Positions 8,861 through 16,907 of a DNA stretch of 47,236 bases are shown in pieces. Position numbers and translations under genes: made by a program. This DNA comes from Bdellovibrionales bacterium (GTDB lineage Bacteria > Bdellovibrionota > Bdellovibrionia > Bdellovibrionales > UBA1609): positions 1-47,236 of the forward strand of contig JALZUR010000007.1 in NCBI GenBank assembly GCA_023301025.1. Reading direction: 5' to 3'. Numbering within the stretch: position 1 is the first letter of the stretch; each line of letters starts with the position of its first letter. A model generated the notes under the pieces. The model saw only the letters and a list, made by a program, of their open reading frames with translations. It did not search any database and had not been told where the DNA came from.

Positions 8861-9403
8861 ATGAGTTTAAGTATAGATAAATATAAAAAAGACGTTGTTC
8901 CAGTTCTTAAAAAAGAACTTGGAACAGAGAGTGCTATGCGTATTCCGACAATTAAAAAAATTGTTATCAATACGTGTATGAGTGAAGCGGTTCAAAACCC
9001 TAAAGTTGTTAATACTGCTATTGATCAGTTAACAGCAATCACAGGTCAAAAAGCTGTACCGACAAAAGCTAAAAAAGCGATAGCAAATTTTAAGCTTAGA
9101 GAAGGTATGCCTTTAGGTGCAAGGGTTACTTTGAGAAGAGAGAATATGTGGTCTTTCTTTGATAAGCTTGTACATCTAGCACTACCGCAGGTTAGAGATT
9201 TTAGGGGGCTTTCTCCTAAAGGCTTTGATGGGCGAGGAAATTACAATATGGGAATTAAAGAGCAAATTATTTTTCCAGAAATATCATATGATAAAGTGGA
9301 TAAAGTAAGAGGCATGAATATAACAATTTGTACATCGGCAGACAATGATACAGAGGCTAAGTCTTTGTTAGGTCATTTAGGTATGCCTTTTAAAAGTAAG
9401 TAA
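8861..9403 (+). CDS. rplE: 50S ribosomal protein L5
   Basis: 180 residues, standard. It contains the L5 signatures [21 protein letters not shown], abbreviated here as [19 protein letters not shown], and the P-site loop [21 protein letters not shown] split as LPQVRDFRG and [13 protein letters not shown]5 contacts 5S rRNA and P-site tRNA. In most bacteria rpsN (S14) follows directly. Here only 18 bases separate L5 from rpsH, so rpsN is absent from this position. Confidence 0.97.
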   Translation: MSLSIDKYKKDVVPVLKKELGTESAMRIPTIKKIVINTCMSEAVQNPKVVNTAIDQLTAITGQKAVPTKAKKAIANFKLREGMPLGARVTLRRENMWSFFDKLVHLALPQVRDFRGLSPKGFDGRGNYNMGIKEQIIFPEISYDKVDKVRGMNITICTSADNDTEAKSLLGHLGMPFKSK

Positions 9404-9421
9404 GGTCGGAGGGTCAAGAAA

Positions 9422-9811
9422 ATGGATACAGTTGGAGATTTCCTTACTAGAATTAGAAATGCTGGAATGGCGAGACATGAAAAAGTCGATGTTCCTTCTT
9501 CAAATCTAAGAAAAGGAATTGCAAAAATTCTTATGGAAAATGGATATATTAAAAACTTCAGAGAAGCTAATGATGGTAAACAAGGTGTTATGCGTGTTTA
9601 TCTTAATTATGACTCTCGTGGAAATACAGTAATTAGTAAACTACAGCGTGTAAGCACACCTGGTAAAAGAGTTTATGTGAAATCATCGGAGATTCCAAAA
9701 GTTCGTTCTGGTTATGGTTTAGCTATAATCAGTACTAGCAAAGGGATTCTTAGCGGAAAAGACGCTACTCAAAGCAAAGTTGGCGGCGAGTATCTTCTTA
9801 AAGTATGGTAG
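9422..9811 (+). CDS. rpsH: 30S ribosomal protein S8
   Basis: 129 residues, normal length. It starts MDTVGDFLTRIRNAGMARHE, has KGIAKILMENGYIKNF in the N-terminal domain, and ends with the conserved LAIISTSKGILSGKDA and GGEYLLKVW. The final region normally reads RGIMTDREA, so GILSGKDA is a small variation. S8 binds the central domain of 16S rRNA and represses the spc operon in E. coli. The SD is GGTCGGAGGGTC before the ATG. Confidence 0.97.
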   Translation: MDTVGDFLTRIRNAGMARHEKVDVPSSNLRKGIAKILMENGYIKNFREANDGKQGVMRVYLNYDSRGNTVISKLQRVSTPGKRVYVKSSEIPKVRSGYGLAIISTSKGILSGKDATQSKVGGEYLLKVW

Positions 9812-9820
9812 GAGGCTTTT

Positions 9821-10363
9821 ATGTCTAGAATTGGTAGAGCAATAATTAATATACCTGAGAAAGTGACTGTAACTTCAAATGATGCAGGCCTAGTAACTGT
9901 TAAGGGTGGTAAGACTACACACCTAGTTCAAATGACAGGTTCTATGACACTTTCTCAAGAGGGCGCTGAGCTTTCTGTAAAACGAGGTGATGACGAGCCA
10001 AAAACAAGGGCTCTTCATGGCCTTTATAGAAGTTTAATTAACAATGCTGTTGTTGGTGTTTCCACTGGCTGGAAAAAAGAGCTTGAGTTAAATGGTGTTG
10101 GTTACCGTGCTCAAGTTTCTGGAAAGCATTTAGATCTTACATTAGGTTACTCACACCCAATTAAATTTCCAATTCCTGCAGGTATTACTATAAGCGTTGA
10201 AAAACAGACCAGGCTAAAAGTAGAAGGTGCTGATAAAGCTCTTGTTGGTCAGGTTGCTGCAAATATCAGAGCATACAGAGTTCCAGAGCCATTTTTGGGT
10301 AAAGGTATTAAGTACTCTGATGAGATTATCAGAAGAAAAGCAGGTAAATCTGGTGCCAAATAA
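9821..10363 (+). CDS. rplF: 50S ribosomal protein L6
   Basis: 180 residues, typical. It begins MSRIGRAIINIPEKVTVTS, has the duplicated L6 fold with the first copy ending near RSLINNAVVGVSTGWKKEL, and the signature near the end VPEPFLGKGIKYSDEIIRRK. It supports the sarcin-ricin loop region. The SD is TAGGAGG eight bases before the ATG. rplR follows after 22 bases. Confidence 0.97.
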   Translation: MSRIGRAIINIPEKVTVTSNDAGLVTVKGGKTTHLVQMTGSMTLSQEGAELSVKRGDDEPKTRALHGLYRSLINNAVVGVSTGWKKELELNGVGYRAQVSGKHLDLTLGYSHPIKFPIPAGITISVEKQTRLKVEGADKALVGQVAANIRAYRVPEPFLGKGIKYSDEIIRRKAGKSGAK

Positions 10364-10385
10364 TTGGCATCAATGGAGTTAGATT

Positions 10386-10751
10386 ATGAAATTAAATTTT
10401 AGTAAAAATACGAGCACTAGAGTAAAAAACCGTCTTAAGAACAAGGTAAGAATTAGAAGAAAGCTAAGCGGAACGCCTGCTAAGCCAAGATTCTGTGTAT
10501 TTAAAAGTAGCAAGCATATTTATGCGCAACTTATTGATGATGTTTCTGAAAAGACACTTTTTTCAAAATCTACTTTGAAATTGAAGAGTGTAGGTAATTG
10601 TGATGGTGCAAAAGAAGTTGGAAAATTAATAGCAGAAGCTGCCAAAGAAAAAAACTTCTCAGAAGTCGTTTTTGATCGTAGTGGATATAGGTTCCATGGC
10701 AAAGTAAAAGCTGTTGCCGATGGTGCTAGAGAAGCTGGATTAAAGTTTTAA
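10386..10751 (+). CDS. rplR: 50S ribosomal protein L18
   Basis: 121 residues. After a basic N-terminus ([20 protein letters not shown]) comes the L18 core with [19 protein letters not shown] and the C-terminal [20 protein letters not shown]. It binds 5S rRNA together with L5. An SD-like GGAG precedes the ATG. The TAA stop is part of the rpsE SD (AAGGAG), giving tight spacing. Confidence 0.97.
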   Translation: MKLNFSKNTSTRVKNRLKNKVRIRRKLSGTPAKPRFCVFKSSKHIYAQLIDDVSEKTLFSKSTLKLKSVGNCDGAKEVGKLIAEAAKEKNFSEVVFDRSGYRFHGKVKAVADGAREAGLKF

Positions 10752-10761
10752 GGAGATATGA

Positions 10762-11232
10762 GTGGAAACAAAACAAGACTTTGAAGATATAGTTGTTGCA
10801 ATCAATAGAGTTGCTAAGGTTGTTAAAGGTGGTAGAAGGTTTTCTTTCTCTGCTTTGGTTGTTTCTGGTGATCGCCAGGGACAGATTGGTTATGGTTCTG
10901 GAAAAGCGACTGAAGTGCCTTCAGCTATTCAGAAAGCTAAACGACTTGCAGAAAAAACATCTACCGAAATCATTATGAAAGATAATCGCACTATACCACA
11001 CGAAATTGTGGGAGTTTATGGAGCTGCAAAAGTTATTATGATTCCCGCAGAACCTGGTACAGGTGTTATTGCAGGTGGTGCCGTTCGTGCTGTTTTAGAA
11101 GCTGCAGGAATAAAAGACATCTTAACTAAGTGTGTGGGAACTAGAAATCCACATAATGCTGTTAGAGCTACATTTCAGGGTTTGAATCAACTCACGAATC
11201 AGACTGTCCTAGAAAAGCAAAACAAAGCTTAA
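10762..11232 (+). CDS. rpsE: 30S ribosomal protein S5
   Basis: 156 residues from GTG 10762, five bases after the SD AAGGAGAT. An ATG at 10758 is out of frame and soon stops, so GTG is the start. The core [19 protein letters not shown] and the loop [17 protein letters not shown] are S5 hallmarks, as is [20 protein letters not shown]5 acts in mRNA helicase activity and decoding accuracy. Confidence 0.96.
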   Translation: METKQDFEDIVVAINRVAKVVKGGRRFSFSALVVSGDRQGQIGYGSGKATEVPSAIQKAKRLAEKTSTEIIMKDNRTIPHEIVGVYGAAKVIMIPAEPGTGVIAGGAVRAVLEAAGIKDILTKCVGTRNPHNAVRATFQGLNQLTNQTVLEKQNKA

Positions 11233-11257
11233 AGTTTTAAGCAATAAAGAGGCTTAT

Positions 11258-11437
11258 ATGAAAAGTTATAAAGTAACGTTAAAAAGAAGTTTAATTGGTT
11301 CAACTCAGGGCCAAAAAGACACAATTAGATGTTTAGGTTTAAGAAAAATTGGTGATAGTGTTGTCGTTAAAGATCATCCTGCACAAAAGGGACAAATTTT
11401 TAAAATGCAACAGTGGCTAGACGTTCAAGCCCAATAG
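11258..11437 (+). CDS. rpmD: 50S ribosomal protein L30
   Basis: A 59-residue protein starting at ATG 11258 after a GAGG SD. It reads MKSYKVTLKRSLIGSTQGQK and continues with TIRCLGLRKIGDSVVVKDHP, the classic L30 pattern (SxIG then LGLRKxxxxV). It ends QQWLDVQAQ. L30 binds 23S rRNA domain II. It sits in the expected place between rpsE and rplO, 25 bases from each. Confidence 0.95.
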   Translation: MKSYKVTLKRSLIGSTQGQKDTIRCLGLRKIGDSVVVKDHPAQKGQIFKMQQWLDVQAQ

Positions 11438-11462
11438 TAATTAGAGTTTAAGGAGCACAGCA

Positions 11463-11906
11463 ATGAATTTATTATCAGAGTTAAGACCTAATAGAGGTTC
11501 TTTAAAATCAAGAAGACGTATTGGCCGAGGTGACTCCTCTGGTTGGGGTGGCACTTCAGGTAAGGGTCATAAAGGCCAAAAAGCAAGAGCCGGTGGTGGT
11601 ATTGCAAGAGGTTTCGAAGGTGGGCAAACTCCTTTGGTTCGTCGCTTACCTAAGTTTGGTTTTAAAAATATTCCATTTAAAAATAGATACGATGTTGTAA
11701 CAACTGAGCGTCTTAACAAGTTTGAAGGTGAAGTTACGGCACAAACTCTAAAAGCTGCAGGTGTAGTTTCTGGAAATGAAAAGGTTAAAGTTGTCGTACG
11801 CGGTGAACTTACTAAAGCCATAATTTTAAAAGTACATAAAGTCAGTAAGGGTGCTAAAAAAATTATCGAAGAAAAAGGTGGCAGCGTAGAAGAGATCGGA
11901 TCTTAA
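11463..11906 (+). CDS. rplO: 50S ribosomal protein L15
   Basis: 147 residues, usual length. The N-terminal Gly/Arg-rich extension is clear (RRIGRGDSSGWGGTSGKGHK, then KARAGGGIARGFEGGQTPL), followed by RRLPKFGFKN, a family signature. L15 is a late-assembly 50S protein. The SD is AAGGAG (11450-11455). secY starts two bases after the stop, the classic L15-SecY pairing of the spc operon. Confidence 0.97.
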   Translation: MNLLSELRPNRGSLKSRRRIGRGDSSGWGGTSGKGHKGQKARAGGGIARGFEGGQTPLVRRLPKFGFKNIPFKNRYDVVTTERLNKFEGEVTAQTLKAAGVVSGNEKVKVVVRGELTKAIILKVHKVSKGAKKIIEEKGGSVEEIGS

Positions 11907-11908
11907 CT

Positions 11909-13225
11909 ATGGAAAAGCAAACGGCAACTCATCAGAGACTTACAAACAAAATATTATTTACGTTCGCCATGCTTGCTGTTTACAGAATTGGTGTACAGAT
12001 CCCTTGCCCAGGTTTAGACGGCTCTGCTGTAAAATCTTTTTTTGCAAGCCAAGGTGGTCTTTTTGGAATGTTTAACACCTTTACTGGTGGCGCTCTTGAA
12101 AGGTTTAGTATCTTGGCTTTAGGTGTTATGCCTTACATTTCTGCTTCAATTATTTTTCAGCTGTTACAAACAAGTATTCCTTATTTGGAACAACTTAAAA
12201 AAGAAGGCGAACAGGGTAGAAAAAAGATTAACCAGTATACACGTTATGCTACTGTTCTTCTTTGTTCGGTTCAGGGTTATTTTATGTCCAACTGGTTGTA
12301 TGGATCAGCTGCGCCTGACGGATCACCTTTGGTTCTTGCTAAAACTTTAGGTTTTATCGATTTTAGAGTTTTAACAGTTCTTACGCTAACTGCTGGAACA
12401 TGCTTTATCATGTGGCTTGGTGAGCAGATTACGGAAAAAGGGATTGGTAACGGAATCAGTTTGATTATTTTTGCAGGTATTGCTGCTGGAATTCCTTCTG
12501 GGGCTTTGTCTTTATGGAAACAACTTCAATCTGGTCAGATGTCTGTTCCGCTTGTTTTGGGTATCTTAATTGTTATGGTTCTGACTTTAGCTTTTATTAT
12601 CTTTATGGAGACCGCTCAAAGACGGATTCCTGTTCAGTACTCCCAAAGAGGAGCTGGTGGACCTCAGGCTATGAAAGCTCAAAACAGTCATTTGCCTCTT
12701 AAGATCAACTTTGCAAACGTTATACCGCCAATCTTTGCTTCAAGTTTACTTATGTTTCCGGCAACTATTTCTCAAGTGGTTGATTCGGCATGGCTTAAAT
12801 TTATTCAAGATTCTTTTGTACCAACAGGTGCTTTATATCAAATAGTTTTTGTCGGTTTGGTTGTGTTCTTTTGCTTCTTTTATACAGAAATTGTGTTTAA
12901 CCCAACAGAGGTTGCTGACAATTTGAAAAAACATGGTGGTTTCGTTCCTGGTGTTCGTGCTGGTCAAGCTACTGCGGCATATATAAAAAGAATTTTAGAT
13001 AGAATTACTGTCGTTGGTGCTATTTATTTAAGTATCGTTTGTGTTCTTCCAATTGTCCTAATGAATTCGTTAAGTATTTCGTTTTATTTTGGTGGTACAA
13101 GTCTTCTTATTTTAGTTGGTGTTGCCATTGATTTTATGCAGCAAGTTCAGTCACACCTTATTTCTTCTAAGTATGAAGGTTTAGGGAAAGCTGTAAGAGT
13201 GAAGAGTCGGAGGGTCCAGTATTGA
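11909..13225 (+). CDS. secY: Preprotein translocase subunit SecY
   Basis: 438 residues with ten predicted membrane segments, forming the protein-conducting channel of the Sec translocon. Landmarks: IPCPGLDG near the N-terminus, the plug region FTGGALERFSILALGVMPYI, GIGNGISLIIFAGI, the cytoplasmic loop RRIPVQYSQR, and KHGGFVPGVRAGQAT before the last helices. The C-terminus ends in a basic stretch. It overlaps adk by four bases (TTGA), so the two are probably translated together. Confidence 0.97.
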   Translation: MEKQTATHQRLTNKILFTFAMLAVYRIGVQIPCPGLDGSAVKSFFASQGGLFGMFNTFTGGALERFSILALGVMPYISASIIFQLLQTSIPYLEQLKKEGEQGRKKINQYTRYATVLLCSVQGYFMSNWLYGSAAPDGSPLVLAKTLGFIDFRVLTVLTLTAGTCFIMWLGEQITEKGIGNGISLIIFAGIAAGIPSGALSLWKQLQSGQMSVPLVLGILIVMVLTLAFIIFMETAQRRIPVQYSQRGAGGPQAMKAQNSHLPLKINFANVIPPIFASSLLMFPATISQVVDSAWLKFIQDSFVPTGALYQIVFVGLVVFFCFFYTEIVFNPTEVADNLKKHGGFVPGVRAGQATAAYIKRILDRITVVGAIYLSIVCVLPIVLMNSLSISFYFGGTSLLILVGVAIDFMQQVQSHLISSKYEGLGKAVRVKSRRVQY

Positions 13226-13857
13226 TCTGGTTGATTTTTGGTGCCCCTGGTTCTGGAAAAGGCACTCAGTCTTTGATGTTGAGTAAAAAGTATGATTTTA
13301 GGCATCTTAGTACTGGTGATATGTTCCGACACAATCTTAAAAATCAAACTGATTTGGGTTTAAAAGCGAAGTCTTTTATAGACAAAGGTAATTTAGTGCC
13401 TGATGAAGTTGTAACTTTAATGGTTGAAAGTGCTTTAAGCGAAACTTCAAAAAGTATTATTTTGGATGGTTATCCGAGAACGAAAGAACAAGCACAAAGT
13501 TTAGAGAGTATCTGCTCAAAGCTTAAAAAAGACATTAAAGGTGTTATGTATTTAAACGTTCCTGATGAAAATATAACTCAAAGACTTTCTGGTCGTAGGG
13601 TGTGTGAGTCTTGTGGTGCTGTTTATCATGTGGATTCTAAACCTGAGTCAAAAACAGGAGTTTGTGATAAGTGTGATGGACGTGTCTCTCAAAGAAAAGA
13701 TGATGCTCCTGAGGTGATCAAAAATAGACTAGAGGTTTATAAAAAATCTACTGAGCCTGTAATGTCTTTTTATAAAGATAAGGGTCTGTTTTTTGAAGTA
13801 AATGGTGTAGGTGATACTCAAGATGTGTTTAGCAGGCTTGAGGATGTTTTAGGTTAG
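13222..13857 (+). CDS. adk: Adenylate kinase with zinc-binding lid
   Basis: Converts AMP and ATP to two ADP in the cytoplasm. 211 residues from TTG 13222, chosen because GGAGGG (13209-13214) lies upstream and the P-loop GAPGSGKGT is at residues 7-15. The LID domain carries Cys128, Cys131, Cys148 and Cys151 (VCESC ... CDKC), the zinc-binding type common in Gram-positives and some Gram-negative lineages. The AMP-binding motif DGYPRT is at about 82-87. Position after secY is the usual one. Confidence 0.96.
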   Translation: MIWLIFGAPGSGKGTQSLMLSKKYDFRHLSTGDMFRHNLKNQTDLGLKAKSFIDKGNLVPDEVVTLMVESALSETSKSIILDGYPRTKEQAQSLESICSKLKKDIKGVMYLNVPDENITQRLSGRRVCESCGAVYHVDSKPESKTGVCDKCDGRVSQRKDDAPEVIKNRLEVYKKSTEPVMSFYKDKGLFFEVNGVGDTQDVFSRLEDVLG

Positions 13858-13885
13858 TTTTTATAGGTGAGTGAAGTTATTTTCT

Positions 13886-13955
13886 GGACTAGCTGTCCTT
13901 AAAATGTTACTGCTTCTCACTTTATTGTTTATGAACGCTCTTAAATTCTAAGAGC
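13886..13955 (+). promoter_or_regulatory. Structured leader upstream of rpmJ-rpsM-rpsK-rpoA
   Basis: The 112-base gap between adk and rpmJ is the longest in the superoperon and holds two perfect short hairpins: GGAC-TAGCT-GTCC (13886-13898) and GCTCTTA-AATTC-TAAGAGC (13937-13955). The second ends just before the rpmJ SD (GAGGTG, 13959-13964). No T run follows, so intrinsic termination is unlikely. In E. coli the alpha operon leader is bound by S4. Here S4 is not encoded in the operon, so the ligand is unknown. Confidence 0.4.
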
Positions 13956-13969
13956 TATGAGGTGATCAA

Positions 13970-14083
13970 ATGAAGGTAAGACCATCAGTTAAGCCAATGT
14001 GCAAAAACTGTAAGATTATAAAAAGAAAAGGTGTCATAAGAGTGATATGCGAAAACCCAAAACACAAACAAAGGCAAGGGTGA
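13970..14083 (+). CDS. rpmJ: 50S ribosomal protein L36
   Basis: A 37-residue protein beginning [20 protein letters not shown] and ending [12 protein letters not shown]. It keeps the zinc ligands Cys11, Cys14, Cys27 and His32, so it is the zinc-binding (C+) form. The SD GAGGTG precedes ATG 13970. L36 helps organise 23S rRNA domain VI. Its place at the head of the rpsM group is standard. infA, which often precedes it, is not present. Confidence 0.95.
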   Translation: MKVRPSVKPMCKNCKIIKRKGVIRVICENPKHKQRQG

Positions 14084-14088
14084 GATAA

Positions 14089-14457
14089 ATGGCTCGTTTA
14101 GCAGGTGTTGATTTACCAAAAAATAAGAGATTAGAGATAGCTTTAACTTATCTGTATGGCATAGGTAGAGTTTCGGCCAAGAATATTTGTACTAAAGCGG
14201 GCTTTCCTTCTGCTTTACGGACAGATGACCTTAGTGATGATCAGGTTAAATCCTTGAGAACTATTATTGATGGCGAGTACACAGTTGAGGGTGATCTTAG
14301 GCGTGAAGTTGGTCTTTCAATCAAAAGATTAATGGATTTAGGTTGTTATAGAGGCTTAAGACATAGACGAGGTCTTCCTGTAAGAGGACAGTCTACTCAA
14401 CAAAATGCAAGAACACGTAAAGGTCCAAAGAAGACCGTTGCTAACAAAAAGAAATAG
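14089..14457 (+). CDS. rpsM: 30S ribosomal protein S13
   Basis: 122 residues, usual size. It begins [20 protein letters not shown], has the helix-two-turn-helix region [12 protein letters not shown] and ends with the tRNA-contacting tail [20 protein letters not shown] followed by a basic run. S13 sits in the 30S head and makes intersubunit bridges. Only five bases separate it from rpmJ, whose end supplies the SD-like AAGGCAAGGG. Confidence 0.97.
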   Translation: MARLAGVDLPKNKRLEIALTYLYGIGRVSAKNICTKAGFPSALRTDDLSDDQVKSLRTIIDGEYTVEGDLRREVGLSIKRLMDLGCYRGLRHRRGLPVRGQSTQQNARTRKGPKKTVANKKK

Positions 14458-14464
14458 GTAGAAA

Positions 14465-14851
14465 ATGGCTGGTAAAAAATCAACTAAAAAGAAAATTAAA
14501 AAGAATGTTCCTAATGGCCGCTGCTATATTTCCGCTGGCTTTGGAAACATAATCATTAGTGTAACTGACCCTGCTGGAAATGTTATTGCTTGGTCAAATG
14601 CTGGTGGAATGGGCTTTAAGGGCAGTCGTAAAGGCACTCCATACGCTGCTCAGGTGACTATGGAAGACGCTATCAAAAAGGCACAAGAACACGGTATTAA
14701 ATCCGTAGACGTTCTGCTAACAGGCCCTGGAGCAGGCCGTGAGCCAGCTCTTAGAGCTTTAGGTGCTCTCGGTGTTAAAGTAAATACTTTCAGAGATATA
14801 ACACCAGTACCACATAATGGATGTCGTTCACCTAAAGTAAGAAGAGTTTAG
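14465..14851 (+). CDS. rpsK: 30S ribosomal protein S11
   Basis: 128 residues, typical. The basic N-terminus ([20 protein letters not shown]) leads to the S11 core: [34 protein letters not shown] and the C-terminal [18 protein letters not shown]. It lines the mRNA exit path on the platform. In most bacteria rpsD follows. Here the next gene, 46 bases on, is rpoA. Confidence 0.97.
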   Translation: MAGKKSTKKKIKKNVPNGRCYISAGFGNIIISVTDPAGNVIAWSNAGGMGFKGSRKGTPYAAQVTMEDAIKKAQEHGIKSVDVLLTGPGAGREPALRALGALGVKVNTFRDITPVPHNGCRSPKVRRV

Positions 14852-14897
14852 GCTTACTTACCAATTAACTTATAGCTTTCAATAAGGAGCACAGGTC

Positions 14898-16007
14898 ATG
14901 CAAACGCATTACTACAAATTTTGGAGAGAACTTATCATGCCTCAAGGTTTTGAGCAGACAGGTTCTAAGTTTAATAACAGTTACGGAAAATTTAGCGTTA
15001 AGCCTCTTGAAAAAGGTTACGGTGTAACCCTAGGAAACTCTCTTAGAAGAGTTCTTTTAAACTCAATGATGGGTTCTGCAGTAACTGCAGTTAAGTTTGA
15101 AGGTGTTTTACATGAGTTCAGTACAATTACTGATGTTATGGAAGATGTTACCGACATTATTTTAAATCTTAAAGAAGTTCGTTTTAAACAGCATGATGCT
15201 GATTATAAGTCCTTAAGAATCTCTAAGAAAGGTCCTGGAGTTGTAACTGGTGCTGATATTCAGGAAGTGACAGGAATTGAAGTTATTAACAAAGAACAGC
15301 ACATTGCTACTCTAGGTAAAAATGCAAGTTTTGAAGCTGAGATCATTGTTGAGTTTGGTAGGGGTTATATCTCTGCAGAGAGCCATAACAACCTCGATTT
15401 ACCAACTGGATTTATCCCTGTAGATTCTCTTCATAGTCCTGTTAAAAAAGTTAATTATAGAGTATCTGATGCACGTGTTGGTCAAAGAACAGATTACGAT
15501 GCACTTGATTTTGAAGTTTGGACTGATGGTTCAATTAAACCTGATGAAGCAATCTCTTTAGGTGCTAAAATTTTAAAAGAACAGTTAAAAATCTTTGTTA
15601 CATTTGATGAAGACATCGAACCTGTAGAAGTTGAAGAAACTGTTGAGAGTCCTGAACTTAATCACAATCTTTTTCGCTCTGTGGATGACTTAGAGCTTTC
15701 AGTAAGAAGCGCAAACTGCCTTAAGAATGCAAATATCAAGTTCATTGGTGAGCTTGTTACTAAATCTGAAGGTGAAATGCTAAAGACGAAGAATTTTGGT
15801 AGAAAATCATTAAATGAAATCAAAGAAATTTTAATCAAAATGGGATTAAACCTAGGCATGAAGATTGAAGGTTGGCCTCCAGTAGGCTGGGACCCTAACA
15901 CGGCAAGGGCTTATGTTCCTCCAACAGCAGAGGCTGGTGCAACTACTGCTTCAGCAAGTGCTCAACCTACTGCTGCTACTAATGGCAGTGGTGAGAACGT
16001 TAACTAA
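14898..16007 (+). CDS. rpoA: DNA-directed RNA polymerase alpha subunit
   Basis: 369 residues. The N-terminal domain starts the core assembly dimer with [20 protein letters not shown]. The C-terminal DNA/activator-binding domain runs about 275-330 ([30 protein letters not shown]). An Ala/Thr/Ser-rich tail of about 30 residues follows and is longer than usual. ATG 14898 has the SD AAGGAG (14883-14888). A start at 14937 is possible, but the segment [10 protein letters not shown] resembles the N-terminus I recall for related deltaproteobacterial alpha subunits, so the longer form is preferred. Confidence 0.96.
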   Translation: MQTHYYKFWRELIMPQGFEQTGSKFNNSYGKFSVKPLEKGYGVTLGNSLRRVLLNSMMGSAVTAVKFEGVLHEFSTITDVMEDVTDIILNLKEVRFKQHDADYKSLRISKKGPGVVTGADIQEVTGIEVINKEQHIATLGKNASFEAEIIVEFGRGYISAESHNNLDLPTGFIPVDSLHSPVKKVNYRVSDARVGQRTDYDALDFEVWTDGSIKPDEAISLGAKILKEQLKIFVTFDEDIEPVEVEETVESPELNHNLFRSVDDLELSVRSANCLKNANIKFIGELVTKSEGEMLKTKNFGRKSLNEIKEILIKMGLNLGMKIEGWPPVGWDPNTARAYVPPTAEAGATTASASAQPTAATNGSGENVN

Positions 16008-16032
16008 TTTTTGATTTCAGGAGTTAAATACA

Positions 16033-16545
16033 ATGAGACATAGAGTACAGAAGAAAAACTTTGGACGTAGAGATGGTGCAAAAAAAGCTCTTATTAGAGG
16101 TTTAGTTGATTCACTTGTTAAAGAAGAGCGCATTAAGACAACTTTAACAAAAGCCAAAGAGTTAAGACGTCATGTTGAAAAAGCTATTACAAAAGGCAAG
16201 GCTCAGTCCGTTCATGCCAGAAGAATTGTTCTTGCTAAGTTTCCAAACAAGAATACTACAAATAAGATTGTTGATGATCTTTCTGTAAGGTTCAAAGAAA
16301 GACCTGGTGGCTACACTAGAATCAGAAAGCTTGGTTTGAGACCAGGAGATAAAGCTGAAGTCGCCTACATTGAGTTTGTTGATTATAAGCCGCCAGTAAA
16401 AGATGAGGCTTGGGTTGCTGCCAATGAAGAAAAAATGAGAGACGAAAAAAATCTTGGTAAAAAGAGATTAGAAAAACTCAGAAAGAGTAAAAGAAAAATG
16501 CAAGCAAAGAGCAGATCATATAACTTTGCTCGCGCCAAAAGATAA
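16033..16545 (+). CDS. rplQ: 50S ribosomal protein L17 with C-terminal extension
   Basis: Residues 1-119 are standard L17 (MRHRVQKKNFGRRDGAKKAL, then HARRIVLAKFPN and GGYTRIRKLGLRPGDKAEVA). The usual protein stops near 116-130 residues. This one continues to 170 with a charged, Lys/Arg/Glu-rich tail that looks helical and then basic. The SD is TCAGGAG. It is the last gene of the superoperon, followed 15 bases later by an intrinsic terminator. Confidence 0.96.
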   Translation: MRHRVQKKNFGRRDGAKKALIRGLVDSLVKEERIKTTLTKAKELRRHVEKAITKGKAQSVHARRIVLAKFPNKNTTNKIVDDLSVRFKERPGGYTRIRKLGLRPGDKAEVAYIEFVDYKPPVKDEAWVAANEEKMRDEKNLGKKRLEKLRKSKRKMQAKSRSYNFARAKR

Positions 16546-16560
16546 TAAAATTGCTCAGTT

Positions 16561-16586
16561 AAAACCCAAAGTTCTTTGGGTTTTTT
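16561..16586 (+). terminator. Rho-independent terminator of the ribosomal superoperon
   Basis: AAAACCCAAA (16561-16570), loop GTTC, TTTGGG then six T (16575-16586). The A run on the 5' side means it could also work on the minus strand, for the small frame that ends at 16622. Confidence 0.85.
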
Positions 16587-16621
16587 ACTTTTAAGTCGTT
16601 TTAAACCTGTTTTATTTTTAA

Positions 16622-16810
16622 TTAAAGATCGTCGAGCATATCTTTAATCTCTGTAAAAAGAACTGAAGTTCTCTCGCTCGTGTAGTTTTTATTTTTTTTT
16701 AAATTTCTATTCTCTTGTGCTTCGACTTTGTTGCTTTTCATAAAACTTTTAACAAGTTTTAGAACACTTTTATTTTTTGAGTTTAGTGTTTTAGGTTCAA
16801 AGTTTTGCAT
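16622..16810 (-). CDS. Possible small Lys-rich protein, unknown
   Basis: A 62-residue frame on the minus strand from ATG 16810 (MQNFEPKTLNSKNKSVLKLV). A longer version from TTG 16846 has no SD. It is rich in Lys and Asn and ends in an acidic stretch, TEIKDMLDDL. No transmembrane segment or family is recognised. It fills an otherwise empty 320-base gap between rplQ and ettA and ends at a terminator usable on that strand, which mildly favours a real gene. The SD is weak. Confidence 0.3.
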   Translation of the reverse strand: MQNFEPKTLNSKNKSVLKLVKSFMKSNKVEAQENRNLKKNKNYTSERTSVLFTEIKDMLDDL

Positions 16811-16907
16811 TATAAAATTGTCTCTTACTGCTGCATTATTTGACAAGAGTTTAGGTTATTTTAGTTGATGCATTAAACATTATTTATCTTTACAAAAGTT
16901 GGAGCCT

